The notes beneath the pieces were generated by a model. That model ran no database searches, had not been told where the DNA came from, and saw only the letters and a list, made by a program, of their open reading frames with translations. Positions 1 through 8,359 of a stretch of 20,734 bases of DNA are shown piece after piece. The stretch is from contig JBMOIC010000033.1 in assembly GCA_049317525.1 (NCBI GenBank), positions 1-20,734 of the forward strand, written 5' to 3'. The position numbers and the translations under genes are program-made. Within the stretch, counting starts at the first letter, position 1. Every line of letters begins with the position of its first letter. Source of the stretch: UBA961 sp049317525 (GTDB lineage Bacteria; Bacteroidota; Ignavibacteria; Kapaibacteriales; UBA961).

Positions 1-31
1 TTTCTTTATAAGTGTTATAATGTAACAATTT

Positions 32-68
32 AAAGCTTTCAGATTTTCAATCTGAGGGCTTTTTTTTT
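32..68 (+). terminator. Intrinsic terminator of an upstream gene outside the window
   Basis: A 12-bp stem can form between 34-45 and 49-60 with a 3-nt loop. All positions pair if two adjacent G-U wobbles are allowed, and an unbroken T run (60-68) follows directly. This is a classic rho-independent terminator reading rightward. It must end a transcript that starts left of the window and it insulates the lyase genes downstream. Confidence 0.85.
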
Positions 69-123
69 ATCTATTTGCATGATTTTGGTCATAGTTTTCG
101 TGCACCATACACCATAAGTTTGA

Positions 124-180
124 ATGAGATATGATGACAGTTCTAAAGTCCAATCTCCTTTCAATTACTTTGGTTTATAA
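124..180 (+). CDS. Candidate 18-aa leader ORF coupled to the tryptophanase start
   Basis: An ATG at 124 opens 18 codons (MRYDDSSKVQSPFNYFGL). The TAA stop at 178-180 shares its last base with the ATG of the tryptophanase, a TAATG overlap typical of termination-reinitiation. An in-frame TGA lies immediately before the ATG. I see no Shine-Dalgarno sequence for either ORF. The peptide has two Tyr, two Phe and one Pro but no Trp, so it is not a copy of the enterobacterial TnaC leader. It may be a chance ORF; the overlap is the only positive evidence. Confidence 0.3.
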   Translation: MRYDDSSKVQSPFNYFGL

Positions 181-1562
181 TGAAAAAAGAAAGAACACTT
201 ACCGAACCATTTAAGATTAAAATGGTTGAGCCCCTTCGAATAACTACAGAATCATATAGGCAACAACAATTAGTACAAGCAGGATATAATCCATTTTTAC
301 TACATTCAGAAGATGTATTTATAGATTTATTAACTGATAGTGGCACAGGTGCAATGAGCGATCATCAATGGGCAGGAATGCTTATTGGCGATGAAAGTTA
401 TGCTGGATCAAAAAGTTTTTTTCATCTACAAAGAATAGTTCAAGAATTAAGTGGAATGCCTTTTGTTTTACCTACGCATCAGGGTAGGGCTGCCGAAAGA
501 ATATTATATAGTATCATTGGAGGGAAAGGTAAAGTTTTTATCAGTAATACACACTTTGATACTACTAGAGCCAATATCGAATATACCGGGGCTATAGCAA
601 TCGATATTGTGTATCCTCAAGCAAAAGATCCAGAGATAGACTTACCATTTAAGGGAAATATAGACTTAGACCAATTGTTAGAATTAATAGAAGAATACCG
701 CCCGCAAAACATAGCAGCAATAATCATAACAATAACCAATAATTCTGCAGGTGGACAACCAGTAAGCATGTCTAATATTAAAGCTGTTAGAAATATATGT
801 AATCAGTATTCTATCATGTTAGTAATAGATGGATGTAGAATTGCCGAGAATGCCTATTTCATAAAGCATAGAGAAATAGAATATCAAGATAAATCCTATT
901 ATGAAATCGCAAAAGAAATACTTGGATTGGCTGATGCATTTATCATGAGTGCTAAAAAAGATGGGATGGTAAATATTGGAGGATTATTAACTGTCAAGAA
1001 TGAAGAATTAGCAATTTTATGTAAAAATCTCCTGATTATATCCGAAGGATTTACAACCTATGGAGGATTATCAGGAAGGGATATGGAAGCAATAGCAATT
1101 GGATTAACCGAAGTCTTCGATCCAGATTATCTTCATTATAGAATAAAAAGTATCGCTTATTTAGGTGAACATCTAAAAGCAAAAGGAATACCTGTAGTAT
1201 GGCCAATTGGTGGCCATGCAGTATATGTAGATGCTAAAAAATTGTATCCGCATATTCCAATCAATGAATTTCCAGGGCAAGCTTTAGTATGTAATCTATA
1301 TAGAAAAGGTGGAATACGATGCGTAGAAGTAGGAAGTGTAATGTTTGGTACTTATGATGAGCAAATGAACCTGATTCCTGCTCAAAATGAATTAGTGCGC
1401 TTAGCAATTCCTAGAAGAGTTTATACACAAAGTCATATTGATTATGTTTTAGACATATTTGATGAAATTCTGGAAGATAAAGAGCAATCGAAAGGATTTA
1501 AGATTGTATATGAACCACCTTTTTTAAGACATTTCACCGCTTTATTCGATCCTATACAATAA
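180..1562 (+). CDS. tnaA: Tryptophanase (PLP-dependent, Bacteroides-type)
   Basis: A cytoplasmic PLP enzyme that splits tryptophan into indole, pyruvate and ammonia. The 460 residues cover the whole beta-eliminating lyase fold at about family length. Visible are the YAGS motif with Tyr74, THQGR (99-103), Asn188, the PLP-ring Asp217 with Arg220, the Schiff-base lysine in SAKKD (Lys260) and the carboxylate-binding Arg407. Three positions separate it from tyrosine phenol-lyase: Phe126-Asp127, Val384 in 'VEVG' (Arg in tyrosine phenol-lyases) and His451 in 'LRHFT'. All three match tryptophanases. Elsewhere (GRDMEA, IPRRVYT) it resembles the neighbouring paralogue, as Bacteroides tryptophanases do. 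It lies 27 nt upstream of that paralogue on the same strand. The ATG has no Shine-Dalgarno sequence and overlaps the stop of a small ORF. Confidence 0.85.
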   Translation: MKKERTLTEPFKIKMVEPLRITTESYRQQQLVQAGYNPFLLHSEDVFIDLLTDSGTGAMSDHQWAGMLIGDESYAGSKSFFHLQRIVQELSGMPFVLPTHQGRAAERILYSIIGGKGKVFISNTHFDTTRANIEYTGAIAIDIVYPQAKDPEIDLPFKGNIDLDQLLELIEEYRPQNIAAIIITITNNSAGGQPVSMSNIKAVRNICNQYSIMLVIDGCRIAENAYFIKHREIEYQDKSYYEIAKEILGLADAFIMSAKKDGMVNIGGLLTVKNEELAILCKNLLIISEGFTTYGGLSGRDMEAIAIGLTEVFDPDYLHYRIKSIAYLGEHLKAKGIPVVWPIGGHAVYVDAKKLYPHIPINEFPGQALVCNLYRKGGIRCVEVGSVMFGTYDEQMNLIPAQNELVRLAIPRRVYTQSHIDYVLDIFDEILEDKEQSKGFKIVYEPPFLRHFTALFDPIQ

Positions 1563-1589
1563 CATTTCATCACCATTCACTGTAATACT

Positions 1590-2987
1590 ATGAAAAAAAA
1601 TCAAGAAAAAAGGTCATGGGCTGAACCATATAAAATGAAAATGGTAGAACTTTTAAAAATGACAAATACATCCCAAAGAATGAAAGCAATTAAAGAAGCA
1701 GGATTTAATACATTTTTACTAAAATCAGAAGATGTCTATATAGATTTACTTACTGATTCAGGTACAAATTCAATGAGTGATAGGCAATGGGGAGCATTCA
1801 TGACAGGTGACGAAGCCTATGCAGGCAGTAAAAGTTTTTATAAATTTGAACATGCAATTCAATCATATTATGGATACAAATACATTATCCCTACTCATCA
1901 AGGAAGAGCTGCTGAAAATATCCTTTCTAAGATTCTTATTAAAAAGGGAGATATTATTCCAGGAAATATGTACTTCACCACAACTAGATTACATCAAGAG
2001 TTGGCAGGCGGTATTTTCTCAGATATTATCATCGATGAAGCACATGATCCTTATAATGAATTCCTCTTTAAAGGAAATGTAGACCTTAATAAATTAGATG
2101 CCTTAGTTAAAAAATTTGGTGCTCATAAAATTCCATATATAAGCCTTGCTACAAATGTAAACTTAGCCGGTGGACAACCCATTAGTATGCAGAATATAAA
2201 GGAATTAAGAGAATATACTTCCCATTATAATATCCGAATCATACATGATATGACAAGAGTAGCGGAGAATGCATATTTTATTCAACAAAGAGAAGCAGGT
2301 TATCATCATAAAAAAATTAAAGAAATCGTTAAAGAAATTTGCTCTTATACAGATGGAGCAACTATGAGCGCAAAAAAAGATGCTTTAGTTAATATCGGCG
2401 GTTTTTTGGCTACAAATGATTGGGATGTTTTTGAAGAAGCAAGAAATCTAGTTGTTGTTTATGAAGGGCTTCATACATATGGAGGTCTTGCGGGAAGAGA
2501 CATGGAAGCTATTGCAATTGGCATAAAAGAAAGTCTTGATGATAATCACCAAAAAGCTAGAATTGGACAAGTTGAATATTTAGGGCATAAAATGTTGGAA
2601 TATAATATCCCAATAGTAAAGCCAATAGGCGGACATGGAATCTTTGTAGATGCAAAAGCATTCTTGCCACATCTAAAACAAGATGAATTCCCTGCACAAA
2701 CTTTAACTGCAGAAATGTATATTGATTCTGGTGTTAGAACTATGGAAAGAGGAATAGTATCAGCCGGTAGAAACAGTAATGGCGATCATTATTATCCAAA
2801 ATTAGAATTAGTTCGCTTTACTATTCCTAGAAGAGTATATACACAAGCTCATATGGATGTAATTGCAGAATCAGCAGCCAGGGTATATGCAAAAAGACAT
2901 AAGATTAGAGGTTTAACAATGGTATATGAACCTAAATACTTACGATTTTTTCAGGCAAAATTCGAGAGAATAAAGCCCCCGCTTTAA
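1590..2987 (+). CDS. tpl: Tyrosine phenol-lyase (PLP-dependent)
   Basis: Splits tyrosine into phenol, pyruvate and ammonia; the family can also run in reverse. The 465-residue paralogue of the upstream enzyme has Tyr77 in YAGS, THQGR (102-106), Asn191, Asp220, Arg223, the Schiff-base Lys263 in SAKKD and Arg409. Its specificity positions are those of tyrosine phenol-lyase: Phe129-Thr130 in 'GNMYFTTTR', Arg387 in 'MERG' (the residue that reads the phenolic hydroxyl) and Phe453 where tryptophanases carry His. The stretch 'SAGRN' after MERG is also typical. Spacing of 27 nt from the tryptophanase suggests one transcript. Its stop codon overlaps, by three bases, the last codon of the convergent downstream gene, inside a GC-rich inverted repeat. 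Confidence 0.88.
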   Translation: MKKNQEKRSWAEPYKMKMVELLKMTNTSQRMKAIKEAGFNTFLLKSEDVYIDLLTDSGTNSMSDRQWGAFMTGDEAYAGSKSFYKFEHAIQSYYGYKYIIPTHQGRAAENILSKILIKKGDIIPGNMYFTTTRLHQELAGGIFSDIIIDEAHDPYNEFLFKGNVDLNKLDALVKKFGAHKIPYISLATNVNLAGGQPISMQNIKELREYTSHYNIRIIHDMTRVAENAYFIQQREAGYHHKKIKEIVKEICSYTDGATMSAKKDALVNIGGFLATNDWDVFEEARNLVVVYEGLHTYGGLAGRDMEAIAIGIKESLDDNHQKARIGQVEYLGHKMLEYNIPIVKPIGGHGIFVDAKAFLPHLKQDEFPAQTLTAEMYIDSGVRTMERGIVSAGRNSNGDHYYPKLELVRFTIPRRVYTQAHMDVIAESAARVYAKRHKIRGLTMVYEPKYLRFFQAKFERIKPPL

Positions 2988-2995
2988 TGCGAGGG
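2976..2995. terminator. Candidate bidirectional hairpin over two convergent stop codons
   Basis: The inverted repeat 2976-2982 / 2989-2995 forms 6 of 7 base pairs (five are G-C pairs at the ends and middle, with one C-A mismatch) around a 6-nt loop. The loop contains the TAA of the tyrosine phenol-lyase gene and the TAA of the opposite-strand gene. It is the only GC-rich spot nearby. No long T run follows on either side, though the leftward strand has a short T-rich stretch. A shared terminator is plausible but not certain. Confidence 0.45.
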
Positions 2996-4813
2996 TACCA
3001 TTAAAGTAGGGATTTCTATATTTTGGATTTCAGTTTGAAATTTATGGAGATCTTCTAGCATATCAGGGCATTCTACATTCACACCTTTACAGCATCCTTC
3101 CATAAACTGCTGATTAAGTTCTTTATAATACTCTATTCCTGATAACAGATTTGTTTTAAAGGAATTCAAATATCTAAATGTATTTTGATTTAGTGTTAAA
3201 GCACTCTTATCAATTTCCTTCTTTAAATATTGAATATACAGTACTAATTCATTGATAAATAAATTGGGTCTTTGTACATTATTACGGACATTTGCCCTGC
3301 CATAAATGTGATCTACCATGTTTTGTAAAGTAAATATTCCTGAGAAATATTTAAGATTTGGCCCTGGACATAAAATAACGCCTTCTGGCTTATATTGCTT
3401 ATCATGAATATCGTTCTTAACAAGTGCTGCAGTTCCAAGGCCTGTACATAAACAATCCTTCTCGATAACAGATTGGAATTGCTTATTATATTGCTCTTCT
3501 GATAAATGTGCCTCTTTTAACTGAGCTATTTTTAAACGTTGATATTTAATTGATGCTGTACAGATTGGCTCTTCTGTAAATTCAGTATTTGATACTAATA
3601 GTTTTTTTACACAAGGATTACCAGGCTTACCAGCAGCAACTCTATCATCACGTAATTTTTGTGAACCACTTTTTCTAAAATGATTAAAAGGTATCCCTAA
3701 AGGCGATGCATTACTTAAATAGAAATCATCTGGTTCGGCAGTAGATAATGCTTGCAAAGTATTATCATCCAAATTTGTAGCCTCTGGAACTAGTAAAAAT
3801 GGACTTCCCCATCCTGTTCCACTTAATTCATAATGCTCTATCATAAACTTTTGTTCATATCCTGTTCCAATTCCACCTTGATATGTAATTCGCTGATTAG
3901 GTATTTCAGGGAATACATTTTTACCAAGATTAATCAAGGATTTATTACAAAGTTCATATAATTCTTGTTGAAGGGCTATTCTATTGTTTTTAAAGGAATC
4001 CATGATTGGACCAATCAATAAGCCGTCTGTTGCAAATGCATGGCCGCCACAATTTAACCCAGATTCTATACGAAATTCAGAAACCCAAATACCTTTTTTA
4101 GCTAGAATTTTTCCTTGAACTAATGCACTTCTATAATCACTTACTTTTAAAATCACTCTCTTTTTTAAATATCCATCTTGATTTGGAAAAAAATCATCAA
4201 AAGCTGATAAATAACCATATAATCGAGGATTATAACCAGCAGAAAATACTATTGAAGAGTGAAGTTTACTTTGTGCATATCCACGTAATGCTGTTAATGC
4301 ATCTGATTGTTCAACTGGTAATGGCTCCCCTGTTTGTGCTGCACCAAGATTATCCACCTTAGACATAATATTTACATCAATGGAACCAGCCCTAATTTCA
4401 GATTTTATATTTTGCTCTAATTGTAATCTTTCATGACTATTAGATGTATGTAACATCTTGCTAAATAGCGACTTAACATATGAATCATCAGGAAGCATTT
4501 CGCAATATTTTACTATGTCTTGTCCAAACTGAAAAGGCTGAGAAAGCAAATTTTGCATTTGCTTTTGTATCAAATCATGAACCACATCTAAATATGCAGT
4601 AATGCGCTTGGCTCGGGAATCTTCTTCCTTTTTAGGTACAGGAATAAATGGAATATCATGCTTTTTACAATAATGTTCGCGCATTAATTCCAATAAATCT
4701 TCTTCCATAATTGATATCACAGAAGAAATGCCATATTGAGCAACTTTCAATGGAGTATCTATAGAAAAAGCCATTCCCATAACAGGGATGTGAAAATTAT
4801 GTAGTGGGGTCAT
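2984..4813 (-). CDS. Uncharacterised protein, nitronate-monooxygenase-like FMN TIM barrel with Cys-rich C-terminus
   Basis: I do not know a named function. The frame can be extended to a TTG at 4870, but the ATG at 4813 puts the first barrel-like strand (PVMGMA, 10-15) close to the N-terminus, so I chose it (609 aa). In order the protein shows PVMGMA followed by a Thr-Pro and Gly-rich stretch, a strand-helix unit ending in CGGH (255-258), GGIGTG (313-318) and a Gly-Thr-Gly-Trp-Gly segment (332-336) before a strand. The same order (P-M, GGH, GGI, G-DG--GT) occurs in nitronate monooxygenases and related FMN barrels, with a long helical insertion between about 50 and 180. After about 395, Cys401, Cys418, Cys454, Cys456 and Cys482 could hold an iron-sulfur cluster or metal. 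Similar proteins occur in Bacteroidota as hypotheticals, from memory. The barrel assignment is inference. Confidence 0.6.
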   Translation of the reverse strand: MTPLHNFHIPVMGMAFSIDTPLKVAQYGISSVISIMEEDLLELMREHYCKKHDIPFIPVPKKEEDSRAKRITAYLDVVHDLIQKQMQNLLSQPFQFGQDIVKYCEMLPDDSYVKSLFSKMLHTSNSHERLQLEQNIKSEIRAGSIDVNIMSKVDNLGAAQTGEPLPVEQSDALTALRGYAQSKLHSSIVFSAGYNPRLYGYLSAFDDFFPNQDGYLKKRVILKVSDYRSALVQGKILAKKGIWVSEFRIESGLNCGGHAFATDGLLIGPIMDSFKNNRIALQQELYELCNKSLINLGKNVFPEIPNQRITYQGGIGTGYEQKFMIEHYELSGTGWGSPFLLVPEATNLDDNTLQALSTAEPDDFYLSNASPLGIPFNHFRKSGSQKLRDDRVAAGKPGNPCVKKLLVSNTEFTEEPICTASIKYQRLKIAQLKEAHLSEEQYNKQFQSVIEKDCLCTGLGTAALVKNDIHDKQYKPEGVILCPGPNLKYFSGIFTLQNMVDHIYGRANVRNNVQRPNLFINELVLYIQYLKKEIDKSALTLNQNTFRYLNSFKTNLLSGIEYYKELNQQFMEGCCKGVNVECPDMLEDLHKFQTEIQNIEIPTLMVPSH

Positions 4814-4952
4814 ATTATCAAATTTTAATATTATTGAGTGCAAATTAATCCACTTTTTGATTACAGACAATAGTTAAATTGCCCTGTTTCAAAATATCGA
4901 TCTATTTATATGATATATCGAAATATATAACATCAGTTTTTAGTGTAAAAGT

Positions 4953-5690
4953 TTACTCATGTATAAAAAAGAAATTTAATCCTTTATACAATTCTGGCTG
5001 AAAGTGTTTGAGCTGATTATGTTGACACACCATTGTAGTATAACCAATCGATTCCATTAATTGTATTGATTCATATCTATTGTCATTATCCCATAATTCA
5101 CAATAAACCAATGGTTTAAAACGCTTTAACGTTTGTAAAGCTCCAGTAATAACATGAGATTCATAATTTTCTACATCCATTTTTATTGCTACTAAGGGAA
5201 ATGTATTAGCAAATTGATCTATCAAACTATCTACAGTAGTGATAGGACACTCAAGAATCTCTCCATCTTCATGCTGCCATAATGGAATATCTGCAATATG
5301 GCTTAATCCTTGTTGTTTGGCATTACTTATAATTGGGATATTCATACGAATACGCCCTTCTGTATTACCTAATGCAGTTTGCATTAGAACAATATTATGT
5401 AATGAAAACCTATTCTTTATTTGTTGAATTGTATGAAAACAAGAAGGTATAGGTTCTATAGCAATTATTGTTGATTGAGGATGATTGACAGCTAAATGAT
5501 AAGACATAATGCCAATATTTGCTCCGATATCTAGGATAAGCCCATCACCTTTTATCAAAGAATTGAATACAATAAAATCACTTTCATTTTTTTTCCAGGG
5601 CAGCGTTTTAATGGTAAAGAGAGAAAACCAATATAAATAACGCTCATAACCGAGTAAAAATTGGAGTATATATTTGATTGAATTTTTCAT
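4953..5690 (-). CDS. FkbM-family SAM-dependent methyltransferase
   Basis: The family O-methylates small molecules, sugars or glycans; the acceptor here is unknown. The 245 residues contain the SAM-binding motif I, LDIGANIG (53-60), the acidic end of the next strand in IEP (78-80) and the FkbM hallmark IKMDVENYE (169-177, Asp172 and Glu174). A hydrophobic, aromatic N-terminus (about 5-30) may lie against a membrane or partner. The frame could begin at a GTG nine bases upstream, but AGGTGA at 5696-5701 sits exactly 5 nt before the ATG at 5690, which makes that ATG the better start. The gene lies 139 nt upstream of the TIM-barrel-like gene on the same strand and diverges from mnmA. FkbM enzymes often accompany exopolysaccharide or glycosylation genes, but no glycosyltransferase is present here. 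Confidence 0.85.
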   Translation of the reverse strand: MKNSIKYILQFLLGYERYLYWFSLFTIKTLPWKKNESDFIVFNSLIKGDGLILDIGANIGIMSYHLAVNHPQSTIIAIEPIPSCFHTIQQIKNRFSLHNIVLMQTALGNTEGRIRMNIPIISNAKQQGLSHIADIPLWQHEDGEILECPITTVDSLIDQFANTFPLVAIKMDVENYESHVITGALQTLKRFKPLVYCELWDNDNRYESIQLMESIGYTTMVCQHNQLKHFQPELYKGLNFFFIHE

Positions 5691-5695
5691 AAAAA

Positions 5696-5701
5696 TCACC
5701 T
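5696..5701 (-). promoter_or_regulatory. Ribosome binding site that decides the FkbM start
   Basis: Read leftward this is AGGTGA, a six-base match to the anti-Shine-Dalgarno, 5 nt before the ATG at 5690. The alternative GTG start lies inside it. Such a strong site is notable because Bacteroidia seldom use them. Confidence 0.65.
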
Positions 5702-5876
5702 GATTTTACATAATCAAGAATCAATCTATCCTTTTTATCTAAAAGTAAGAACGTGTAAAATTATCTCATCACTATTTTTTTGAATGTAATTCACATAGAA
5801 AAAAGAAAAACTCTTAACTAATAAGTATTTTGCATCGTCTACAAACACAGTTTTCAAGATTTCCTAGATAATAGTA

Positions 5877-6983
5877 ATGAAATTACATCCAAAAAGAGTA
5901 CTTGTTGGTATGTCTGGCGGGATAGATTCTTCTGTTGCAGCATGTTTATTGCATGAACAGGGTTATGAAGTTATTGGCATTACCATTAAAACATATCGAT
6001 ATGAAGACATAGGAGGCAATGTTGGAAATGATTCTACATGTTGCTCTTTAGATGGAATTAATGATGCAAGACGTGTATGCAATGCACTTGGAATACCACA
6101 TTATGTGGTTGATTGGTCAGACACATTTAAAGAAGAAATTATAGATTATTTTGTTGAAGACTATTTAGCAGGAAATACTCCAAATCCTTGTGTTAAATGT
6201 AATCGAACAATTAAATGGGGCGAAATGATTAAAAAGGCCAATGCTTTAGGAGCTCAGTGGATAGCCACAGGCCATTATGCAGAAATTTCTTATAATAAAA
6301 GCACTGAAAGATATTACTTAAAAAGAGATACCAATAATAGAAAAGATCAAACCTATGCTTTATGGGGCCTTAAGCAAGAGCATTTATCTAGAACTTTGTT
6401 TCCTTTAACAGGATTTACAAAGGAACAATCTAGGGCAGAAGCAGAACGGTTTACTCTTGGAATAGAAAAAAAACCTGAATCATATGAAATTTGTTTTATA
6501 CCAGATAATGATTACAAAAGATTCATGCACGATATGGTGCCAAATCTAGATGAAATTTCAGGAAGTGGCCCAATTCTTATGCATGGTAAAGAAATAGGAC
6601 AACATACCGGCTATCATGGTTATACTGTAGGACAAAGAAAAGGACTTGGGATTAGTTATCCAGAACCTTTATATGTGTTAAATGTTCTTGCAGATACAAA
6701 TACAGTTGAAGTTGGTACAGATGCTGATTTACTTTCAACAGAATTAATCGCTGGTAATGTTAATTTTATGTCTTTTCCAAGCCTTAACAAGCCAGAATTG
6801 TTAATCGTTAAAATAAGATATAAAGATGATGGTGCCCTGGCTATGTGCTCTTTAGATGAAGATGGTAAATTGCATGTAGTTTTTCAAGAACCAAGACGGG
6901 CTATTACTCCTGGACAATCTATTGTTCTATATCATGATAATGATGTAGTTGGTGGTGGCATTATCGAAAGAATTAATAGTTAA
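5877..6983 (+). CDS. mnmA: tRNA-specific 2-thiouridylase MnmA
   Basis: Inserts sulfur at position 2 of the wobble uridine in tRNA-Lys, -Glu and -Gln, activating U34 with ATP and using a relayed persulfide. The 368 residues match family length. The PP-loop SGGIDSS (13-19) follows a strand at the N-terminus. The two catalytic cysteines are Cys108 in 'NPCVKCNRTIKWG' and Cys206 in 'YEICFIP', with ATGHYAEI (130-137) and GQRKGLG (252-258) between and after. Extra cysteines at 55-56 are typical of the Bacteroidota/Chlorobiota branch. It has its own 177-nt upstream gap from the divergent methyltransferase gene and is followed after 17 nt by the GWxTD gene, so the two may share a transcript, although no functional link is known. 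Confidence 0.95.
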   Translation: MKLHPKRVLVGMSGGIDSSVAACLLHEQGYEVIGITIKTYRYEDIGGNVGNDSTCCSLDGINDARRVCNALGIPHYVVDWSDTFKEEIIDYFVEDYLAGNTPNPCVKCNRTIKWGEMIKKANALGAQWIATGHYAEISYNKSTERYYLKRDTNNRKDQTYALWGLKQEHLSRTLFPLTGFTKEQSRAEAERFTLGIEKKPESYEICFIPDNDYKRFMHDMVPNLDEISGSGPILMHGKEIGQHTGYHGYTVGQRKGLGISYPEPLYVLNVLADTNTVEVGTDADLLSTELIAGNVNFMSFPSLNKPELLIVKIRYKDDGALAMCSLDEDGKLHVVFQEPRRAITPGQSIVLYHDNDVVGGGIIERINS

Positions 6984-7000
6984 ACTTTTGTTGATTATTT

Positions 7001-8359
7001 ATGCAAACTTTTCATAGCTTAAGAATACATATATATCAATATTTCATATTGTGTGTATTGCTATGTTTTCCATATGAAGTTAAGGCTCAATTCTCTAATA
7101 AAGTTTCAGAACAAAAGGAACAGCATTCAATATTTAGTGATATTCTGTGGTTCAACAGTGAAATAGATAGCATGGCTAGAGTAGATGTATATTGTCTTGT
7201 ACCATATCAATCATTACAATTTACACCTGTCCCTTTAGGTTTTCAGGGAATGTATGAACTGATCATTTCTATTAAAGATGATTCTGGTAAAAAATGGTTC
7301 GAAAAAAAAACCGATAAATCTTTATTTGTTGAAAAATATGAACAGTCAAGGGGTGCAAATGCAGAATTTGATTATAATCAACATATATCAATGCTTCCAA
7401 AGGGTACTTATTCTATTACAATCATAGTTAAAGATGCTTTAGGTAAATCAGAATATAGACATGAAAAAAAGATAGAAATCCCACAATTACCATTGGCTGA
7501 TTCCAAGCAATCTATCTATCAAATCAGTAGCATCATGTTTGCTTCTTCTATTGAAGAAAAACCAGATGGGAAAATACTTATCACACCTCATATTTCAGAT
7601 AATATTGCAGATTTATCCGATGGATTTTTCCTGTTTTTTGAATTATATCATCATGGAAATCTAAGTAATGATACTTTAGCACTGTATTATGAGATTTATC
7701 ATAATGATAAAGTAGTTCTAAAATCAGAGCCAATCATGTATAATGCTGGTAAATCTAAGGTGCAGCAAATCTATATGCCAGTAAGGCAAGCTCTCAGTTT
7801 AAAAGCACTGGATTATACAATACAATTATATGCTAAAGAATCGAAAAATGGCGTGATAGCTGATAGTATACTTGCAATATCAAAACGATCTCTATCTATA
7901 GAAAAAACAATAAATGGAATTGTCTACACAGATTTAGAAAAAGCAATTAAACAATTACGTTTTGTGGCAATGCAGGCAGACATAGACATCATTAAATCAT
8001 CTAAAGATCCAGATGAACAAAAGAGATTATTTGATGAGTTTTGGAAAAATTTAGACCCAACACCATCATCATCACGCAATGAAGCATTTGAAGAATATTA
8101 TGAAAGAATCGAGTTTGCTAATAAAAATTTTAGATCGTATACAGATGGATGGATGACTGATATGGGAATGGTATATATTATACTTGGGCCACCATTCCAA
8201 ACAGATAAAACGCCACGTTCTTCTGATGGAAGATCTTATGCACGTTGGATTTATCAGGATAATAGACAGTTTACATTTGTAGATAATAGTGGTTTTGACG
8301 ATTTTCGTCTTACAAATCCATTCCCATCAGGTACAAAATACCGTTATAAGGGTAATTAA
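7001..8359 (+). CDS. Exported GWxTD-domain protein
   Basis: 452 residues. A Sec signal peptide covers about 1-29 (hydrophobic core FILCVLLCF, cleavage likely after Val-Lys-Ala), so the protein is probably periplasmic or surface-bound. Two beta-rich segments (about 45-165 and 175-300) precede a helical stretch and the C-terminal GWxTD domain. This domain has the expected start 'WKNLDPTP' (348-355), a helix with EEYYERI, and the signature GWMTD (383-387) followed by MVYIILGPP. GWxTD proteins are confined mostly to the FCB group and Acidobacteria-like phyla. Their biochemical role is unknown to me. The stop codon overlaps the next start (TAATG), implying coordinated synthesis with the TPR lipoprotein. 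Confidence 0.85.
   Translation: MQTFHSLRIHIYQYFILCVLLCFPYEVKAQFSNKVSEQKEQHSIFSDILWFNSEIDSMARVDVYCLVPYQSLQFTPVPLGFQGMYELIISIKDDSGKKWFEKKTDKSLFVEKYEQSRGANAEFDYNQHISMLPKGTYSITIIVKDALGKSEYRHEKKIEIPQLPLADSKQSIYQISSIMFASSIEEKPDGKILITPHISDNIADLSDGFFLFFELYHHGNLSNDTLALYYEIYHNDKVVLKSEPIMYNAGKSKVQQIYMPVRQALSLKALDYTIQLYAKESKNGVIADSILAISKRSLSIEKTINGIVYTDLEKAIKQLRFVAMQADIDIIKSSKDPDEQKRLFDEFWKNLDPTPSSSRNEAFEEYYERIEFANKNFRSYTDGWMTDMGMVYIILGPPFQTDKTPRSSDGRSYARWIYQDNRQFTFVDNSGFDDFRLTNPFPSGTKYRYKGN

Noticed and set aside
79..117. 12-codon ORF (MILVIVFVHHTP) upstream of tryptophanase, as a TnaC-like leader
   Set aside because: No Trp, no ribosome binding site, ends 60 nt before the gene; most likely chance.
4871..4952. 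TTG-started extension of the TIM-barrel-like protein and a partial inverted repeat upstream
   Set aside because: The 19 extra residues before the ATG at 4813 have no family support, and the ATCGA-centred repeat (about 4895-4925) is short and imperfect.
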